DNA from: Hallerella sp963652365
Lineage (GTDB): Bacteria; Fibrobacterota; Fibrobacteria; Fibrobacterales; Fibrobacteraceae
NCBI GenBank assembly: GCA_963652365.1
Contig: CAVJTH010000005.1
Location: 32,546-96,545 of the forward strand
Reading direction: 5' to 3'
Length of the DNA: 64,000 nt
Each line of letters opens with the position of its first letter. The first letter of the stretch is position 1. Under the pieces are notes generated by a model. That model did no database searches, was not told where the DNA came from, and was given only the letters and a program-made list of their open reading frames with translations. The position numbers and the translations under genes were made by a program. Below are positions 52,453 to 61,664 of this stretch, piece by piece.

Positions 52453-53868
52453 TTAGGCGAGCTTTTCCGCTGCCGCCGCGATGGAAAGCAAGTCCGCTTC
52501 GGCGTAGGGCTTGCCTATCCACTGGATGCTGACAGGGAATCCGTCGGCGGTTCCACAGGGAACGGAAATTCCTGGAAGTCCGGCGAGGTTCAGGCTGACC
52601 GTGTAGATGTCCGAAAGGTACATCGCCATCGGGTCGCTTTCGCTTGTGCCGCGGAGGAGCGGCAGCCCGGGCATTACCGGGGACGCGATGACATCGCAGG
52701 ACTTGAACGCGTTCGTGAAATCGTCCGAAATCAGGCGGCGGACCTTTTGCGCCTGGACATAGTATGCGTCGAAGAAACCGGAGCTCAGCACGTAGGAACC
52801 CAGCATGATCCGGCGCTGGACTTCCTTGCCGAACGCTTCGCTGCGAGACATTGCGTAGAGGTCGTAGAGGTTCTTCGCGTCCTTGCTGCGGTATGTGTAG
52901 CGCACGCCGTCAAAGCGGGAAAGGTTGCTCGACGCTTCGGCGGTCGCGATGATGTAGTAGCTCGATACCGCGTAATGGATGTTCGGCATGGAGATTTCGC
53001 GAAGCTCCGCGCCTTCGGATTCCGCTTTCTCCAGAAGCGCTTCGATGGCGGATTTGCACTTGGCGTCAAGGCCTTCGCCAAAGTATTCCTTGGGAACGCC
53101 GATGACCTTTCCCTTGAGGGATTCGCCGATTTTCTTTCCGAAATCTTCCGCGGGTCGAGCGCTTGTCGTGTTGTCGTGAGGATCCTGGCCGCAGATGGCG
53201 GAAAGGAGCGTCGCCGCATCCTGGACGTTTCCGGACAGCGGGCCTATCTGGTCGAGGCTCGACGCGTAGGCGATCAATCCGTAGCGCGAAACGCGTCCGT
53301 ATGTGGGCTTGAGACCGACGATGCCTGTGCAGGCGGCCGGCTGGCGAATCGATCCGCCCGTGTCGCTTCCGAGTGCGACGGGGACAGTCTCCGCCTTTAC
53401 CGCGACGGCGGAACCTCCCGAAGAACCGCCGGGTACGCGACTCTTTTCGATCGGGTTTTCGACCGGACCGAAATAGGAGGATTCGCTCGAAGATCCCATG
53501 GCGAATTCGTCCATGTTCGTCTTTCCGACGATGACCGCGCCCTGCGCCTCGATCTTTGCGACTGCGGTTGCCGTGTAGGGCGACACGAAATGTTCGAGAA
53601 TCTTCGATGCGGCTGTCGTGCGCGAGCCTTCGAGGCAGAGGTTGTCCTTGATGGCGACGGGGATTCCGTCAAGCGCACCGAGAACTTTTCCCTGCTTGCG
53701 GCGTTCGTCGCTTTCCTTCGCTTTCTGCATGGCGCGTTCGGCGAGAACCGAAATGTAGGCGTTGAGCGACTTGCTCTTTTCGATTGCGGCGAGAGATTCT
53801 TCGGCGAGCTTTTCCGCTGTCGTGTTCCCGCTTTCCAGTGCGGATTTCAAATCCTGAATAGTTTTCAT
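52453..53868 (-). CDS. gatA: Aspartyl/glutamyl-tRNA(Asn/Gln) amidotransferase subunit A
   Basis: The amidase subunit of GatCAB, which converts mischarged Glu-tRNA(Gln) and Asp-tRNA(Asn) by releasing ammonia from glutamine. The 471-residue product has the amidase signature GGSSGGSAVAV and the Ser-cisSer-Lys triad as Lys74, Ser149 and Ser173 (IKDN, PGGSSGG, DTGGSI). Its start directly follows the stop of the DUF4321 gene (TAAATG). GatB and GatC are not in view. Confidence 0.95.
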   Translation of the reverse strand: MKTIQDLKSALESGNTTAEKLAEESLAAIEKSKSLNAYISVLAERAMQKAKESDERRKQGKVLGALDGIPVAIKDNLCLEGSRTTAASKILEHFVSPYTATAVAKIEAQGAVIVGKTNMDEFAMGSSSESSYFGPVENPIEKSRVPGGSSGGSAVAVKAETVPVALGSDTGGSIRQPAACTGIVGLKPTYGRVSRYGLIAYASSLDQIGPLSGNVQDAATLLSAICGQDPHDNTTSARPAEDFGKKIGESLKGKVIGVPKEYFGEGLDAKCKSAIEALLEKAESEGAELREISMPNIHYAVSSYYIIATAEASSNLSRFDGVRYTYRSKDAKNLYDLYAMSRSEAFGKEVQRRIMLGSYVLSSGFFDAYYVQAQKVRRLISDDFTNAFKSCDVIASPVMPGLPLLRGTSESDPMAMYLSDIYTVSLNLAGLPGISVPCGTADGFPVSIQWIGKPYAEADLLSIAAAAEKLA

Positions 53869-54195
53869 TTAGCGTTCTCCGGACCATTTCATGATGTACA
53901 GACCGACGACAAGACCGACAAGGCTCATCACGTTCAGTTTCAGCTGGAAGCCAAAAGCGATCTTGAACATGTAGAGGTCGAGCGTGAACGGCTGCATTTC
54001 CGAGCCAGTTCCCGTGCTGAAAGCCCAGAACGGCTTGACGAAAAAGTTGTGTACGATATTGTTGTAGCCGCCGGCATTCATCAGCTCGCCGAGCTTGCCA
54101 AACAGAAATCCGAGGCTTTCCCCGAGAACTCCGCCGATGAGGAGCCCGAGTATCACGAAGAGCAAAAGTCTTCCAAAACCGTTTCTTTTTGACAT
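53869..54195 (-). CDS. DUF4321-like small membrane protein
   Basis: A 108-residue protein with two membrane helices, the first near residues 9-30 (LLLFVILGLLIGGVLGESLGF) and the second at 85-105, and the family layout of LDLYMFKIAFGFQLKLNVMSLVGLVVGLYIM at the end. The family has unknown function and is usually found near housekeeping genes. It is joined to gatA without a gap. It appears to be the first gene of the minus unit. Confidence 0.65.
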   Translation of the reverse strand: MSKRNGFGRLLLFVILGLLIGGVLGESLGFLFGKLGELMNAGGYNNIVHNFFVKPFWAFSTGTGSEMQPFTLDLYMFKIAFGFQLKLNVMSLVGLVVGLYIMKWSGER

Positions 54196-54660
54196 AGTCT
54201 GTACCCAGATTTTTTTTGGAAAATATAAAAATTGTTTTAGGTTCCTTTGTCCGGTTAACGCGTTTCTTGCGAGATTTTATCGTATTGGACGGGAAACGGA
54301 GCCGGAACTCCGTCGAGAGTGAAGTGTGGAGGGTTGAGAGTGGAGTTCTGCGGACATCTAGGCTCTAAAGCAGAGCTTAGAACTTAGATCTTAGAGCTGA
54401 GATTCGCAGACATTTAGGCTCTAGCATGAGATGTTTGCTGAGATCTCCAAGCTCTAAGTTCTCCCCACTAAGCTCTGAACTAATCACTATCCACTAATCA
54501 CTGAACAGCCCGCTTTGCGTCTCTAAGCTCTAAGCTCTCTCGACTAAGCTCTGACTACCTCCGCCGCCAGGCGGAAACAGGTCGCTTGGCGACAAAAGCC
54601 TTTCGGCAAAAAAAAAACGGTTCGTTCCGCAAAGCTAAGCTCTCTCGACTAAGCTCTGTC
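54196..54660. repeat. AGAGCTTAG-type dispersed repeat block, copy 2 (gene-free spacer)
   Basis: A gene-free spacer. From 54310 on it is built from short words: GAGTGAAGTGTGGAG, GCGGACATCTAGGCTCT, AAAGCAGAGCTTAG, CTAAGCTCTGAAC, CACTATCCACTAATCAC, with an A run at 54609-54618. The part 54340-54381 matches copy 1. The same vocabulary appears at the end of the PilZ gene (63920-63955). Confidence 0.7.
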
Positions 54661-54781
54661 TGTGAATCCTGTCACATCAGCTTTTCGTTCGAAGAAAATA
54701 TCTGAATTGTCGTATTTTCGCCAAAGCCGTTTTTTCTTACATTTGCGGAAAATCGGTAGCCCTTTCAAAAGGAGAAAGCCT

Positions 54782-55654
54782 ATGTTCAAAAACTCGAAAA
54801 TTCTCGCTTCTTGCGGAACGCTTGTTTTCGCCGGGGCGTTCTTCGCCTTGACGGCATGCGGGTCGGATTCGTCGTCCGGTTCGAAAGTTCCCACGGAAAA
54901 CGTCTTTGATTCGGACACGGATCTTCCCGAGTGCACGGAAAAGCTCGGGTTCGATACGGCCTATGTCGGATTGGACAGCGCGGTCTATGTCTGTGAAGAC
55001 GGCGAATGGATTTCGAATTTCGAGAAAAGCTCCAGCTCGGCGAAAGTCTATTCCAGTTCCTCGTTCGGAAAATATGACAATCCCGCCATTTCGTATGGTT
55101 CTCTCACGGACGCGCGCGACGGCCAGACATACAAGACCGTCGTCATCGGCACGCAGACCTGGATGGCGGAGAACCTGAATTACAAATCGTCAACGCTTCC
55201 GTGTGCCGAATGCAGTTCGGCTGGTTACGAACATTTCGGTTTCTACTATGTGTGGGACGATGCGCAAGTCGTTTGCCCCGAGGGCTGGCACCTGCCCGAC
55301 ACGACGGAGTGGAACGTTCTCGAAGCGTTCGTCGCGGATTCTCTGTTTGGCGGCGAGACGGATTCCGTCGGTTATGCCTTGAAATCCACTGTCGGCTGGG
55401 ATTCCTTTCATGAGGAATCGGGCAACGGTTCGGACGCCTTCGGGTTTGGAGCCGTTCCCTCGGGCTACTTGAGAGAACGGGATTCCGTGTTCCTCGGCGC
55501 TTCGAGATTCGCCTATTTCGCCACATCGGTCGAAAGTGATTCGGTCAATACCGACGCCTATTTCCGCAGTGTCGCGTACTATGATGACGAACTGGATCTC
55601 TATCTCGCTTCGAAGGAAATCAACGGACGGTCAGTTCGTTGCCTGAAGGACTAG
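54782..55654 (+). CDS. Lipoprotein with Fibrobacter succinogenes major paralogous domain
   Basis: A 290-residue lipoprotein (signal ending LTAC) with a Ser/Asp-rich linker, then the Fibrobacter succinogenes major paralogous domain from about residue 110 to the end. Diagnostic segments are DGQTYKTVVIGTQTWMAENLNY, YYVWDDAQVVCPEGWHLPDTTEW and NGRSVRCLKD. Dozens of paralogues occur in Fibrobacter genomes; their function is not known. An AAAGGAG precedes ATG 54782. This gene is the clearest taxonomic marker in the window. Confidence 0.93.
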   Translation: MFKNSKILASCGTLVFAGAFFALTACGSDSSSGSKVPTENVFDSDTDLPECTEKLGFDTAYVGLDSAVYVCEDGEWISNFEKSSSSAKVYSSSSFGKYDNPAISYGSLTDARDGQTYKTVVIGTQTWMAENLNYKSSTLPCAECSSAGYEHFGFYYVWDDAQVVCPEGWHLPDTTEWNVLEAFVADSLFGGETDSVGYALKSTVGWDSFHEESGNGSDAFGFGAVPSGYLRERDSVFLGASRFAYFATSVESDSVNTDAYFRSVAYYDDELDLYLASKEINGRSVRCLKD

Positions 55655-55738
55655 AAATCGCCCATTCCCGATTATTTGCGAAACTGGACTTGCAAAATGG
55701 AGACTTTTTAGCTATTTTTGCAACGCTCGCACGAGTTG

Positions 55739-55812
55739 CGGGCTGTAGCTCAGTCTGGTAGAGCGCTTGAATGGGGTTCAAGAGGTCGTTGGTTCGAATC
55801 CAATCAGCCCGA
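55739..55812 (+). tRNA. tRNA-Pro(GGG)
   Basis: Reads CGGGCTGTAGCTCAG at the 5' end, acceptor stem CGGGCTG/CAGCCCG, anticodon stem CTTGA/TCAAG with loop ATGGGGT (anticodon GGG), T-arm GGTTCGAATCC and discriminator A. Length 74. It marks the left edge of the McrBC island. Confidence 0.93.
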
Positions 55813-55813
55813 T

Positions 55814-55845
55814 AAGGCTTCCGATTTTCGGAGGCCTTTTTTTTT
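55814..55845 (+). terminator. Intrinsic terminator after tRNA-Pro
   Basis: An 11-bp stem (AAGGCTTCCGA with TCGGAGGCCTT, one wobble) and a three-base loop, then a T run of nine. Confidence 0.8.
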
Positions 55846-56031
55846 GTGTGTGGGCTGCCTGGACTTTCAAGACAAAACATGGGATGATTTGACAGCAGAA
55901 AATAAAAACTTGCATTTTGAAATTCACAAAATATATTAAACGTGTCTAATTCGGGCTTGCGATGCAGGGTTGGACTCCTTGACTGGGAATGATTCTTGGC
56001 GGGGAAGGTACGTTCGCGGAAAAATGAACAG

Positions 56032-57786
56032 ATGGAAGACAACGAATATTCGAAATTCAAGAAATTGCTGGAGTACTTTGTTGTACATCTTGAATATGTG
56101 AATAATGATAGAGTAGATAATGGATATGAGTATATAGAAAAATTCATAAAAGATGAAACTTTTAAAAGGACAGGACAAGGTTATAAAGGTGATAAAATTC
56201 AAAATCAGATAAAAGATTTTGACACATATTCTGGAATTCAAATATGCATAAATGTTCAGTTTCATCCAAGGTCTGAAAACTATGAATCTAGAAGATGTTA
56301 TTTAAATTGGGAAGGAACGGATGTAAATATCGTTGCGAAATGGAAAAATAAAAAGATTTCAGATTTATGTATTTCAAATTGGTATGGAAATGATGATTTT
56401 GAAAAGGAAGTTTCTATAGTTGATTTAGGTCTTTTTGATTTAAAAAAGCCAAGTGAGAAATTGAAAAAATTTTTTGATGATTTCTATAAACTTTATAAGG
56501 AAACAACTGAAATGGAAGATAATTCAAAACTTGATACCCTGGCCGAACTCTTAAAGCATACCCGCAACTTGATTCTTCACGGTGCGCCGGGAACCGGGAA
56601 AACCTTTCTTGCCAAAGAAATTGCAAAAAGAATGGGCTGCACGCAAAATGAAATCGGCTTTGTTCAGTTTCATCCGAGCTACGACTACACGGATTTTGTG
56701 GAAGGCTTGCGCCCGAAAAAACAGAGTAACGGCGAAATCGGCTTTGAGCGGAAAGATGGCGTTTTCAAGGAATTCTGCAAGAGGGCGTTGCAAAATTTGA
56801 TCGACAGCAAGAAGTCAGTTGAAGTTTTGGAAAGGGAAAGTTCCATAAATGACAAAGTTGAAAATTTCCTTGAAAAAGCGATTGAAGAAAAATCAGAATT
56901 TGAGACTGCGACAGGAAATAAATTCACGATAATTGAAAATGCTGAAAAAAATATCTTTGTTTCAATTCCGGCAAATGAAAAAACAGGCGAGTTGTCGCTT
57001 CCTAAGAACGATTTGATTCAGCTCTTGAATTCTGAAAATAAAATCGAGAGTGGAGCGGATATAAAATCCTTTTTCAACAGAAAGTGGCGAACGCAGCAGG
57101 ATTCATACATCTGGATCTTGTACAAAGAAATTAACTCTTTGAAGCAAAATGGCAATGTTCAAAAAATTGAAAAAATTCAGGAAAAGAAATTCATCTTCAT
57201 CATCGACGAAATAAACCGTGGCGAGCTTTCAAAAATATTCGGCGAGCTGTTTTTCTGTATTGACCCCGGCTACCGCGGAAAAAACGGCATGATAAAAACT
57301 CAGTATCAGAACTTGATTGAAAAAGGCGATGAATTTTATGATGGCTTTTTCATCCCCGAAAACGTCTATATCATCGGCACAATGAACGACATCGACCGCA
57401 GCGTTGACACGATGGACTTTGCCTTCCGACGCCGCTTTGCGTTCAAGGAAATCAAGGCCTCTGAAAACCTTGGAATGCTCGATGAACTTGGAGAAATCGA
57501 GGGCAGGGCAAGGAACTGCCTCGAAAATCTGAACAAGGCGATTGAAAAAATCCCGGGCCTTTCTTCTGCATATCATATCGGTGGAGCCTATTTCAAGAAT
57601 CTCGAAAGCTGCAACAATGATTTCGAGGAACTTTGGAATCTTCACCTGGAAGGTCTTTTGCGCGAATATCTCCGCGGACAGGAAGGCGCTGAAGACAAGT
57701 TGAAAGATCTTGAAAATGCCTACAAGAATGAGGGGGAAAATACTTCCGAGGCCAGTAAGGAATCGGCTGTATCGGGGGACGAGTAA
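56032..57786 (+). CDS. mcrB: McrB-like AAA+ GTPase of a modification-dependent restriction system
   Basis: About 584 residues from the chosen ATG. The AAA+ part has Walker A GAPGTGKT at about 184-191, VQFHPSYDYTDFVEG, Walker B FIIDEINRG near 388 and GTMNDIDRSVDTMDFAFRRRF near 448, the typical McrB set including the NxxD-like motif used for GTP. McrB recognises methylated DNA through its N-terminal part and drives McrC. The first 160 residues are unrelated to known McrB N domains by eye, and their DNA is strikingly AT-rich compared with the AAA part. An alternative TTG at 55996 would add 12 residues; neither start has a good Shine-Dalgarno. Confidence 0.88.
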   Translation: MEDNEYSKFKKLLEYFVVHLEYVNNDRVDNGYEYIEKFIKDETFKRTGQGYKGDKIQNQIKDFDTYSGIQICINVQFHPRSENYESRRCYLNWEGTDVNIVAKWKNKKISDLCISNWYGNDDFEKEVSIVDLGLFDLKKPSEKLKKFFDDFYKLYKETTEMEDNSKLDTLAELLKHTRNLILHGAPGTGKTFLAKEIAKRMGCTQNEIGFVQFHPSYDYTDFVEGLRPKKQSNGEIGFERKDGVFKEFCKRALQNLIDSKKSVEVLERESSINDKVENFLEKAIEEKSEFETATGNKFTIIENAEKNIFVSIPANEKTGELSLPKNDLIQLLNSENKIESGADIKSFFNRKWRTQQDSYIWILYKEINSLKQNGNVQKIEKIQEKKFIFIIDEINRGELSKIFGELFFCIDPGYRGKNGMIKTQYQNLIEKGDEFYDGFFIPENVYIIGTMNDIDRSVDTMDFAFRRRFAFKEIKASENLGMLDELGEIEGRARNCLENLNKAIEKIPGLSSAYHIGGAYFKNLESCNNDFEELWNLHLEGLLREYLRGQEGAEDKLKDLENAYKNEGENTSEASKESAVSGDE

Positions 57787-57788
57787 AA

Positions 57789-59224
57789 ATGCTCTGCCTT
57801 AAATTAAGGGACAACGGCCGCGCCAAATCCATTTCGGAATGCATCCCGGAAACAAACGGAGAAAAGCCGAAGTTTACCGCAGAGCATTGTGCCGACTTGA
57901 AGTCCTTTGCGGATGTTTCACTGAATGAACTTGTCCAAAAGAACAGGGAACTGCTAGTCTTTCCGCATTGTCTTGAAGCGAAAGACAATACCAATGGGAA
58001 AATCCTGGATTCCAAGATCCTTGAAGTGAACGGTTGCGAAAAGGATTTGGTCAATGTAAAAATCACGACAGGCAACCTGATGGGCTTTGTCGGGGCGAGG
58101 TCTGTGCAGGTCGAAATTACTTCGCGCTTTGCTAGCGGCGAAAAGGATGCTTTTCTGCATTACATGCTTTCCAAGGTTTTTGGCTTCAATCTTCTCAAGC
58201 AGGATTTTGAAGCTTCGGATGGAGATGTCCTTGACGTCTTGCCCTATATGTTCCCGTATTTTTTGAAAAAGGCTTTGTCGCAGGGCGTTTACAAGACGTA
58301 TCGCACCTTTGAACGGAACGATGTGAACGTAAAAGGCCCGGTAAACATTCCTCGTCACATTCGACAGAACGTTCCCTTTTGCGGGAAGATCGCCTATCGC
58401 GAACGAACTCGCACTGCAGACAATACGTTGACGGAACTTGTCCGCCACACGATTGAATTTATCAAGACAAGATCGTCTGGAAATGCGATTCTTTCGCATG
58501 ACAGGGAAATTCGGGACGCGGTGTTGCAGACAATGGAATGTACGCCATCGTACAATCGCCAGGAACGAGACAAAAGATTGTTGCCAAAAACGCACAGCCC
58601 GCCTGTCATCCGTTCTTTACGGAATGGCGTCCGTTGCAAAAGCTCTGTCTCGCCATTTTAAGTTTCGAAAAAATCAAATACCACAGGGAACAAAAAAATG
58701 TTTGCGGCATTCTTTTTGATGGCGCGTGGCTTTGGGAGGAATATCTAAATACGGTCCTGAACGAAAAGGGTTTTGTGCATCCGGAGAACAAGAATAGGAC
58801 AGGTGGCATTCGGATGTTCGAAAATTCGCACGAAGAAAAGATGGATTCCAATTGGCGTAGAATCTATCCGGATTTTTATAAAAAGACCGATGAAAAGATG
58901 GACTGGATTCTGGACGCCAAGTACCAGCATCTGGAAAAAGATCTCAAGCGTGAAAATCTGTACCAAATCGTTTCCTATATGCATACGACGAAGTGCGCTC
59001 GCGGTGGGTTCGTTTTTCCTTATGGCGGAAAATTTTCCGAAGGTGCAGAGCAAGGAAAGTCAAGTTTTTCAAGGAACTTTAAACTGGCCGGTCATGGCGG
59101 AACCGTTTCTGTTTTCGGTATGCGGATCCCGCAGAATTCCGAAAATTTTGAAAAGTTCGCAAGCGAAATGAAGTCAGCGGAAGAGTGGCTTGTCAAGGAG
59201 GTTGGCAAGGAGGTTGGGAGCTAA
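57789..59224 (+). pseudogene. mcrC: McrC-like nuclease subunit, frameshifted
   Basis: The McrC partner of the preceding McrB, broken into two frames. The first part (57789 to about 58575) holds the N-terminal McrC region with ITTGNLMGFVGARSVQVEI and FLKKALSQGVYKTYRTFERND. The second part continues in another frame from about 58570 to 59224 with FFTEWRPLQKLCLAILSFEK, FDGAWLWEEYLN and the nuclease motif DWILDAKYQ. A net shift of -1 or +2 near 58565-58580 (GAGA in CGAGACAAAAG) explains both. Rejoined length is about 477 residues. If the break is real, the system is inactive. Confidence 0.85.
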
Positions 59225-59231
59225 GGAGATT
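59217..59231. repeat. 15-bp direct repeat of the tRNA-Ala 3' end (attachment-site candidate)
   Basis: GGAGCTAAGGAGATT at 59217-59231 is identical to 59372-59386, the 3' part of tRNA-Ala read on the plus strand. The copy spans the mcrC stop codon. Such copies of a tRNA 3' end mark the ends of elements integrated by tyrosine recombinases. Confidence 0.5.
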
Positions 59232-59337
59232 GTGCGCTGTTCGCGCATCCCTTCGGGACTCGCAGCCTTCGTCGGTTCGCTTCGTCGAACTCCATTGCCC
59301 GAGTCAGGAGTTCTCGTCGATTTTTGGCTGGATAAAC

Positions 59338-59370
59338 AAAAAGACCGGGATGAACCGGTCTTTTTGTTTA
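59338..59370 (-). terminator. Intrinsic terminator after tRNA-Ala
   Basis: An 11-bp stem (AAAAAGACCGG with CCGGTCTTTTT) and six-base loop. It can act on the minus strand downstream of tRNA-Ala. Confidence 0.7.
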
Positions 59371-59444
59371 TGGAGCTAAGGAGATTCGAACTCCTGACCC
59401 CAACGCTGCCAGCGTTGTGCTCTACCAAACTGAGCTATAACCCC
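59371..59444 (-). tRNA. tRNA-Ala(GGC)
   Basis: Reads GGGGTTATAGCTCAGTTTGG on the minus strand; acceptor GGGGTTA/TAGCTCC with two G-U pairs, anticodon loop CTGGCAG (anticodon GGC), T-arm GGAGTTCGAATCTCC and discriminator A. Length 74. It marks the right edge of the McrBC island. Confidence 0.9.
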
Positions 59445-59536
59445 GTTAGAGTGATCCAAATTGAGAAAAAAAAGTTCTCTCTGTCAAGGGGGCGAGTTCA
59501 AAATTTTTGAAAATCGCCCGAATCACTCTGTAAAAA

Positions 59537-60085
59537 CTAGGCGAATGTCTCGATCTTGACCGATTCGATGATCACGTCGTCGTAGGGGCGATCGCTTGAG
59601 TCGGTGCGGACTTTCGCGATTTCGTCGAGAACGTCAAAGCCGTCGAAGAGCTGTCCGAATACGGAATAGCCTTCCGCGGGTCCGCCGTTTTCCGGGTGAT
59701 TCAGAAAGGGCGTCCCTTCGGCCGGATGGACGATAAAGAACTGGCTTCCGATGGAGTGCGGCATCATCGTTTTAGCCCAGCTGAGCGCACCGCGGAGGTG
59801 CGAAAGCCTTGCATCGTACTTGTCTCCGATGGTCGTTCCGGGACCCTTGGCGGCATGTCCGCCCGTTCCGTTCTTGCGGGTGAAGTCTCCGCCCTGGATC
59901 ATGAAGCCCTTGATAATCCGATGGAACGGCGAACCGTCATACTTGCCCTGCTTGGCGAGCTCGATGAAGTTCGTCGCGCATTCTCCGACGATTTCGGGGA
60001 AAAGGCGTGCGCGCATTTCGCCGAGGTTCGTCTTGATGATGGCGATGGTCTCGCCGCTTTTCGGCATGTCTAGCTGATTGAACAT
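59537..60085 (-). CDS. Cyclophilin-type peptidyl-prolyl isomerase
   Basis: A 182-residue cytoplasmic cyclophilin of the small bacterial type (no signal peptide). The active-site stretch FHRIIKGFMIQGGDF with the catalytic Arg, GSQFFIVHPAEG and GYSVFGQLFDGFDVLDEI match the family. It catalyses cis-trans isomerisation at proline bonds in folding proteins. It lies between tRNA-Ala and the pyr operon on the opposite strand. Confidence 0.93.
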   Translation of the reverse strand: MFNQLDMPKSGETIAIIKTNLGEMRARLFPEIVGECATNFIELAKQGKYDGSPFHRIIKGFMIQGGDFTRKNGTGGHAAKGPGTTIGDKYDARLSHLRGALSWAKTMMPHSIGSQFFIVHPAEGTPFLNHPENGGPAEGYSVFGQLFDGFDVLDEIAKVRTDSSDRPYDDVIIESVKIETFA

Positions 60086-60165
60086 AACTTGGAATCTCCG
60101 GTTGCTTTTGTTCGGAGATAAAAACTACATTTTCTTTTTGGAAAAAACTGAAAAAGGAGCGCGCT

Positions 60166-60729
60166 TTGAAGGATAATTGCAAACGGATCCGTCTCTTGCT
60201 CGATGCCCAGGCGATGGAAACCGCTCTAGACAGAATGGCTTCGACCGTCGCGGAGATGATTCCCTCGGCTGACGATGTCCTGGTTCTCGGAATGGCCAGT
60301 CGGGGAATTCCGCTTTCGAAAAAGATCGCGTTTCGCCTTTCGAAGCGTTACTCGCGGGAAATCCCGTGCGGAAGCCTGGACGCGACGTTCTACCGCGACG
60401 ACTTTCACTACAGGCGTCCGCTTGCCGTGACCGAAATGCGCATTACGGAAATGCCGGTTACCGTCGAAGGGAAGACCGTGATTCTTGTCGATGACGTTCT
60501 CTATACGGGACGTTCGGCTCGGGCCGCCATCGAAGCGATTCTCGACATGGGCCGTCCGGCGGCGATTCGCTTCTGCGCGCTGGTCGATCGCGGGCATCGG
60601 GAACTTCCGATTGCCGCCGATTCCGTGGGACTTTCCGTCAAGACTCTCGAAAACGAGGAAGTGCGCGTGCTTATCGAACCGGGCGATCCGGAAACTGCGG
60701 TCTATCTTGTTCAAGTGGAGAATGTATGA
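60166..60729 (+). CDS. pyrR: Bifunctional pyr regulator / uracil phosphoribosyltransferase PyrR
   Basis: A 187-residue PyrR-like protein with the phosphoribosyltransferase fold: VLVLGMASRGIPLSKK near residue 40 and the PRPP loop VILVDDVLYTGRSARAAI near 106. In firmicutes PyrR binds pyr mRNA and attenuates transcription in response to UMP; whether this one does is unclear, as no attenuator was found upstream. The start is TTG, set by AGGAG six bases upstream. It overlaps pyrB by four bases. Confidence 0.9.
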   Translation: MKDNCKRIRLLLDAQAMETALDRMASTVAEMIPSADDVLVLGMASRGIPLSKKIAFRLSKRYSREIPCGSLDATFYRDDFHYRRPLAVTEMRITEMPVTVEGKTVILVDDVLYTGRSARAAIEAILDMGRPAAIRFCALVDRGHRELPIAADSVGLSVKTLENEEVRVLIEPGDPETAVYLVQVENV

Positions 60730-61664
60730 AGTCGTCTCTTGCTATTCGACATCTTTTGGGGCTTGAAGGCGTGGGCGAAAGCGATATCCGGGCTATCCTG
60801 GATACGGCGGTCGAGTTCCGCGAACTCCTGGAACGTCCCGTGAAAAAGGTCCCGTCCCTTCGCGGGCTTACGATCGTGAATCTGTTCTTCGAAAACAGTA
60901 CGCGGACCCGTACGAGCTTCGAGCTGGCGGAGAAGAGGCTCTCGGCGGACATCGTGAACTTTTCGAGTTCGAGTTCGAGCGTCCAGAAGGGAGAAACCTT
61001 GCTCGACACGCTCAAGAACATCGAATCGATGAAAATCGACGTGGTCGTGGTGCGGCACAAGGGAACGGGCGTTCCCAAGTTTCTCTCGGAGCATACGGAC
61101 GCGATTGTCGTCAATGCCGGGGATGGCGCGCACGAGCATCCAACGCAGGCGCTGCTCGACATGTTCACCGTCGAACAGAAACTGGGCTCACTCAAGGGAA
61201 AGCGCGTCGCGATCGTGGGGGACATTCGCCACAGCCGCGTGGCGCGTTCGGACTCCTGGGGCATGACGACGCTCGGAGCGAAAGTCACGCTTTGCGGGCC
61301 TAGCACGCTGCTTCCGCGCTACCGAGCCGACTTCCCGGATGTTTCCTGGGAAACCGACGTCGAAAAGGCCGTCGAAGGCGTGGATGCGGTCATCGCCCTC
61401 CGCTTGCAGAAGGAGCGCATGGAAGACTCTCTCTTGCCGAGTCTCCGCGAATACCGGAACTATTTCGGCGTGACGGAAGAAGTTCTCGACAAGGCTTCCG
61501 CGTCGGCGCTCGTCATGCATCCCGGGCCTATCAACCGCGGCGTGGAGCTGGATTCGGATGTCGCGGACGGCAGTCATTCCGTCATTCTTTCGCAGGTGAC
61601 AAACGGTGTCGCCGTGCGGATGTCCGCTCTGTATCTTCTTTCCGGAGGTCGTGCAAATGGATAA
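60726..61664 (+). CDS. pyrB: Aspartate carbamoyltransferase, catalytic chain
   Basis: Makes carbamoyl aspartate, the committed step of pyrimidine synthesis. The 312-residue product has the carbamoyl-phosphate loop FFENSTRTRTSFELAEKRL near 55, HPTQALLDM near 140 and HPGPINRGVE near 265. It overlaps both neighbours, pyrR by four bases and the pseudo-dihydroorotase by eight, so all three are coupled. Confidence 0.96.
   Translation: MKSSLAIRHLLGLEGVGESDIRAILDTAVEFRELLERPVKKVPSLRGLTIVNLFFENSTRTRTSFELAEKRLSADIVNFSSSSSSVQKGETLLDTLKNIESMKIDVVVVRHKGTGVPKFLSEHTDAIVVNAGDGAHEHPTQALLDMFTVEQKLGSLKGKRVAIVGDIRHSRVARSDSWGMTTLGAKVTLCGPSTLLPRYRADFPDVSWETDVEKAVEGVDAVIALRLQKERMEDSLLPSLREYRNYFGVTEEVLDKASASALVMHPGPINRGVELDSDVADGSHSVILSQVTNGVAVRMSALYLLSGGRANG

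Noticed and set aside
52447..54192. A 581-residue plus-strand frame
   Set aside because: It is antisense to gatA and DUF4321, both of which have strong motifs.
47705..54660. CRISPR arrays in the repeat blocks
   Set aside because: The repeats are irregular words without fixed repeat and spacer lengths, and no cas gene is present.
59190..59510. Small frames across tRNA-Ala (for example ELRRFELLTP)
   Set aside because: These are typical false frames that read through a tRNA gene.
60086..60165. A PyrR-type attenuator in the pyrR leader
   Set aside because: The 80-base gap shows no terminator/antiterminator pair.
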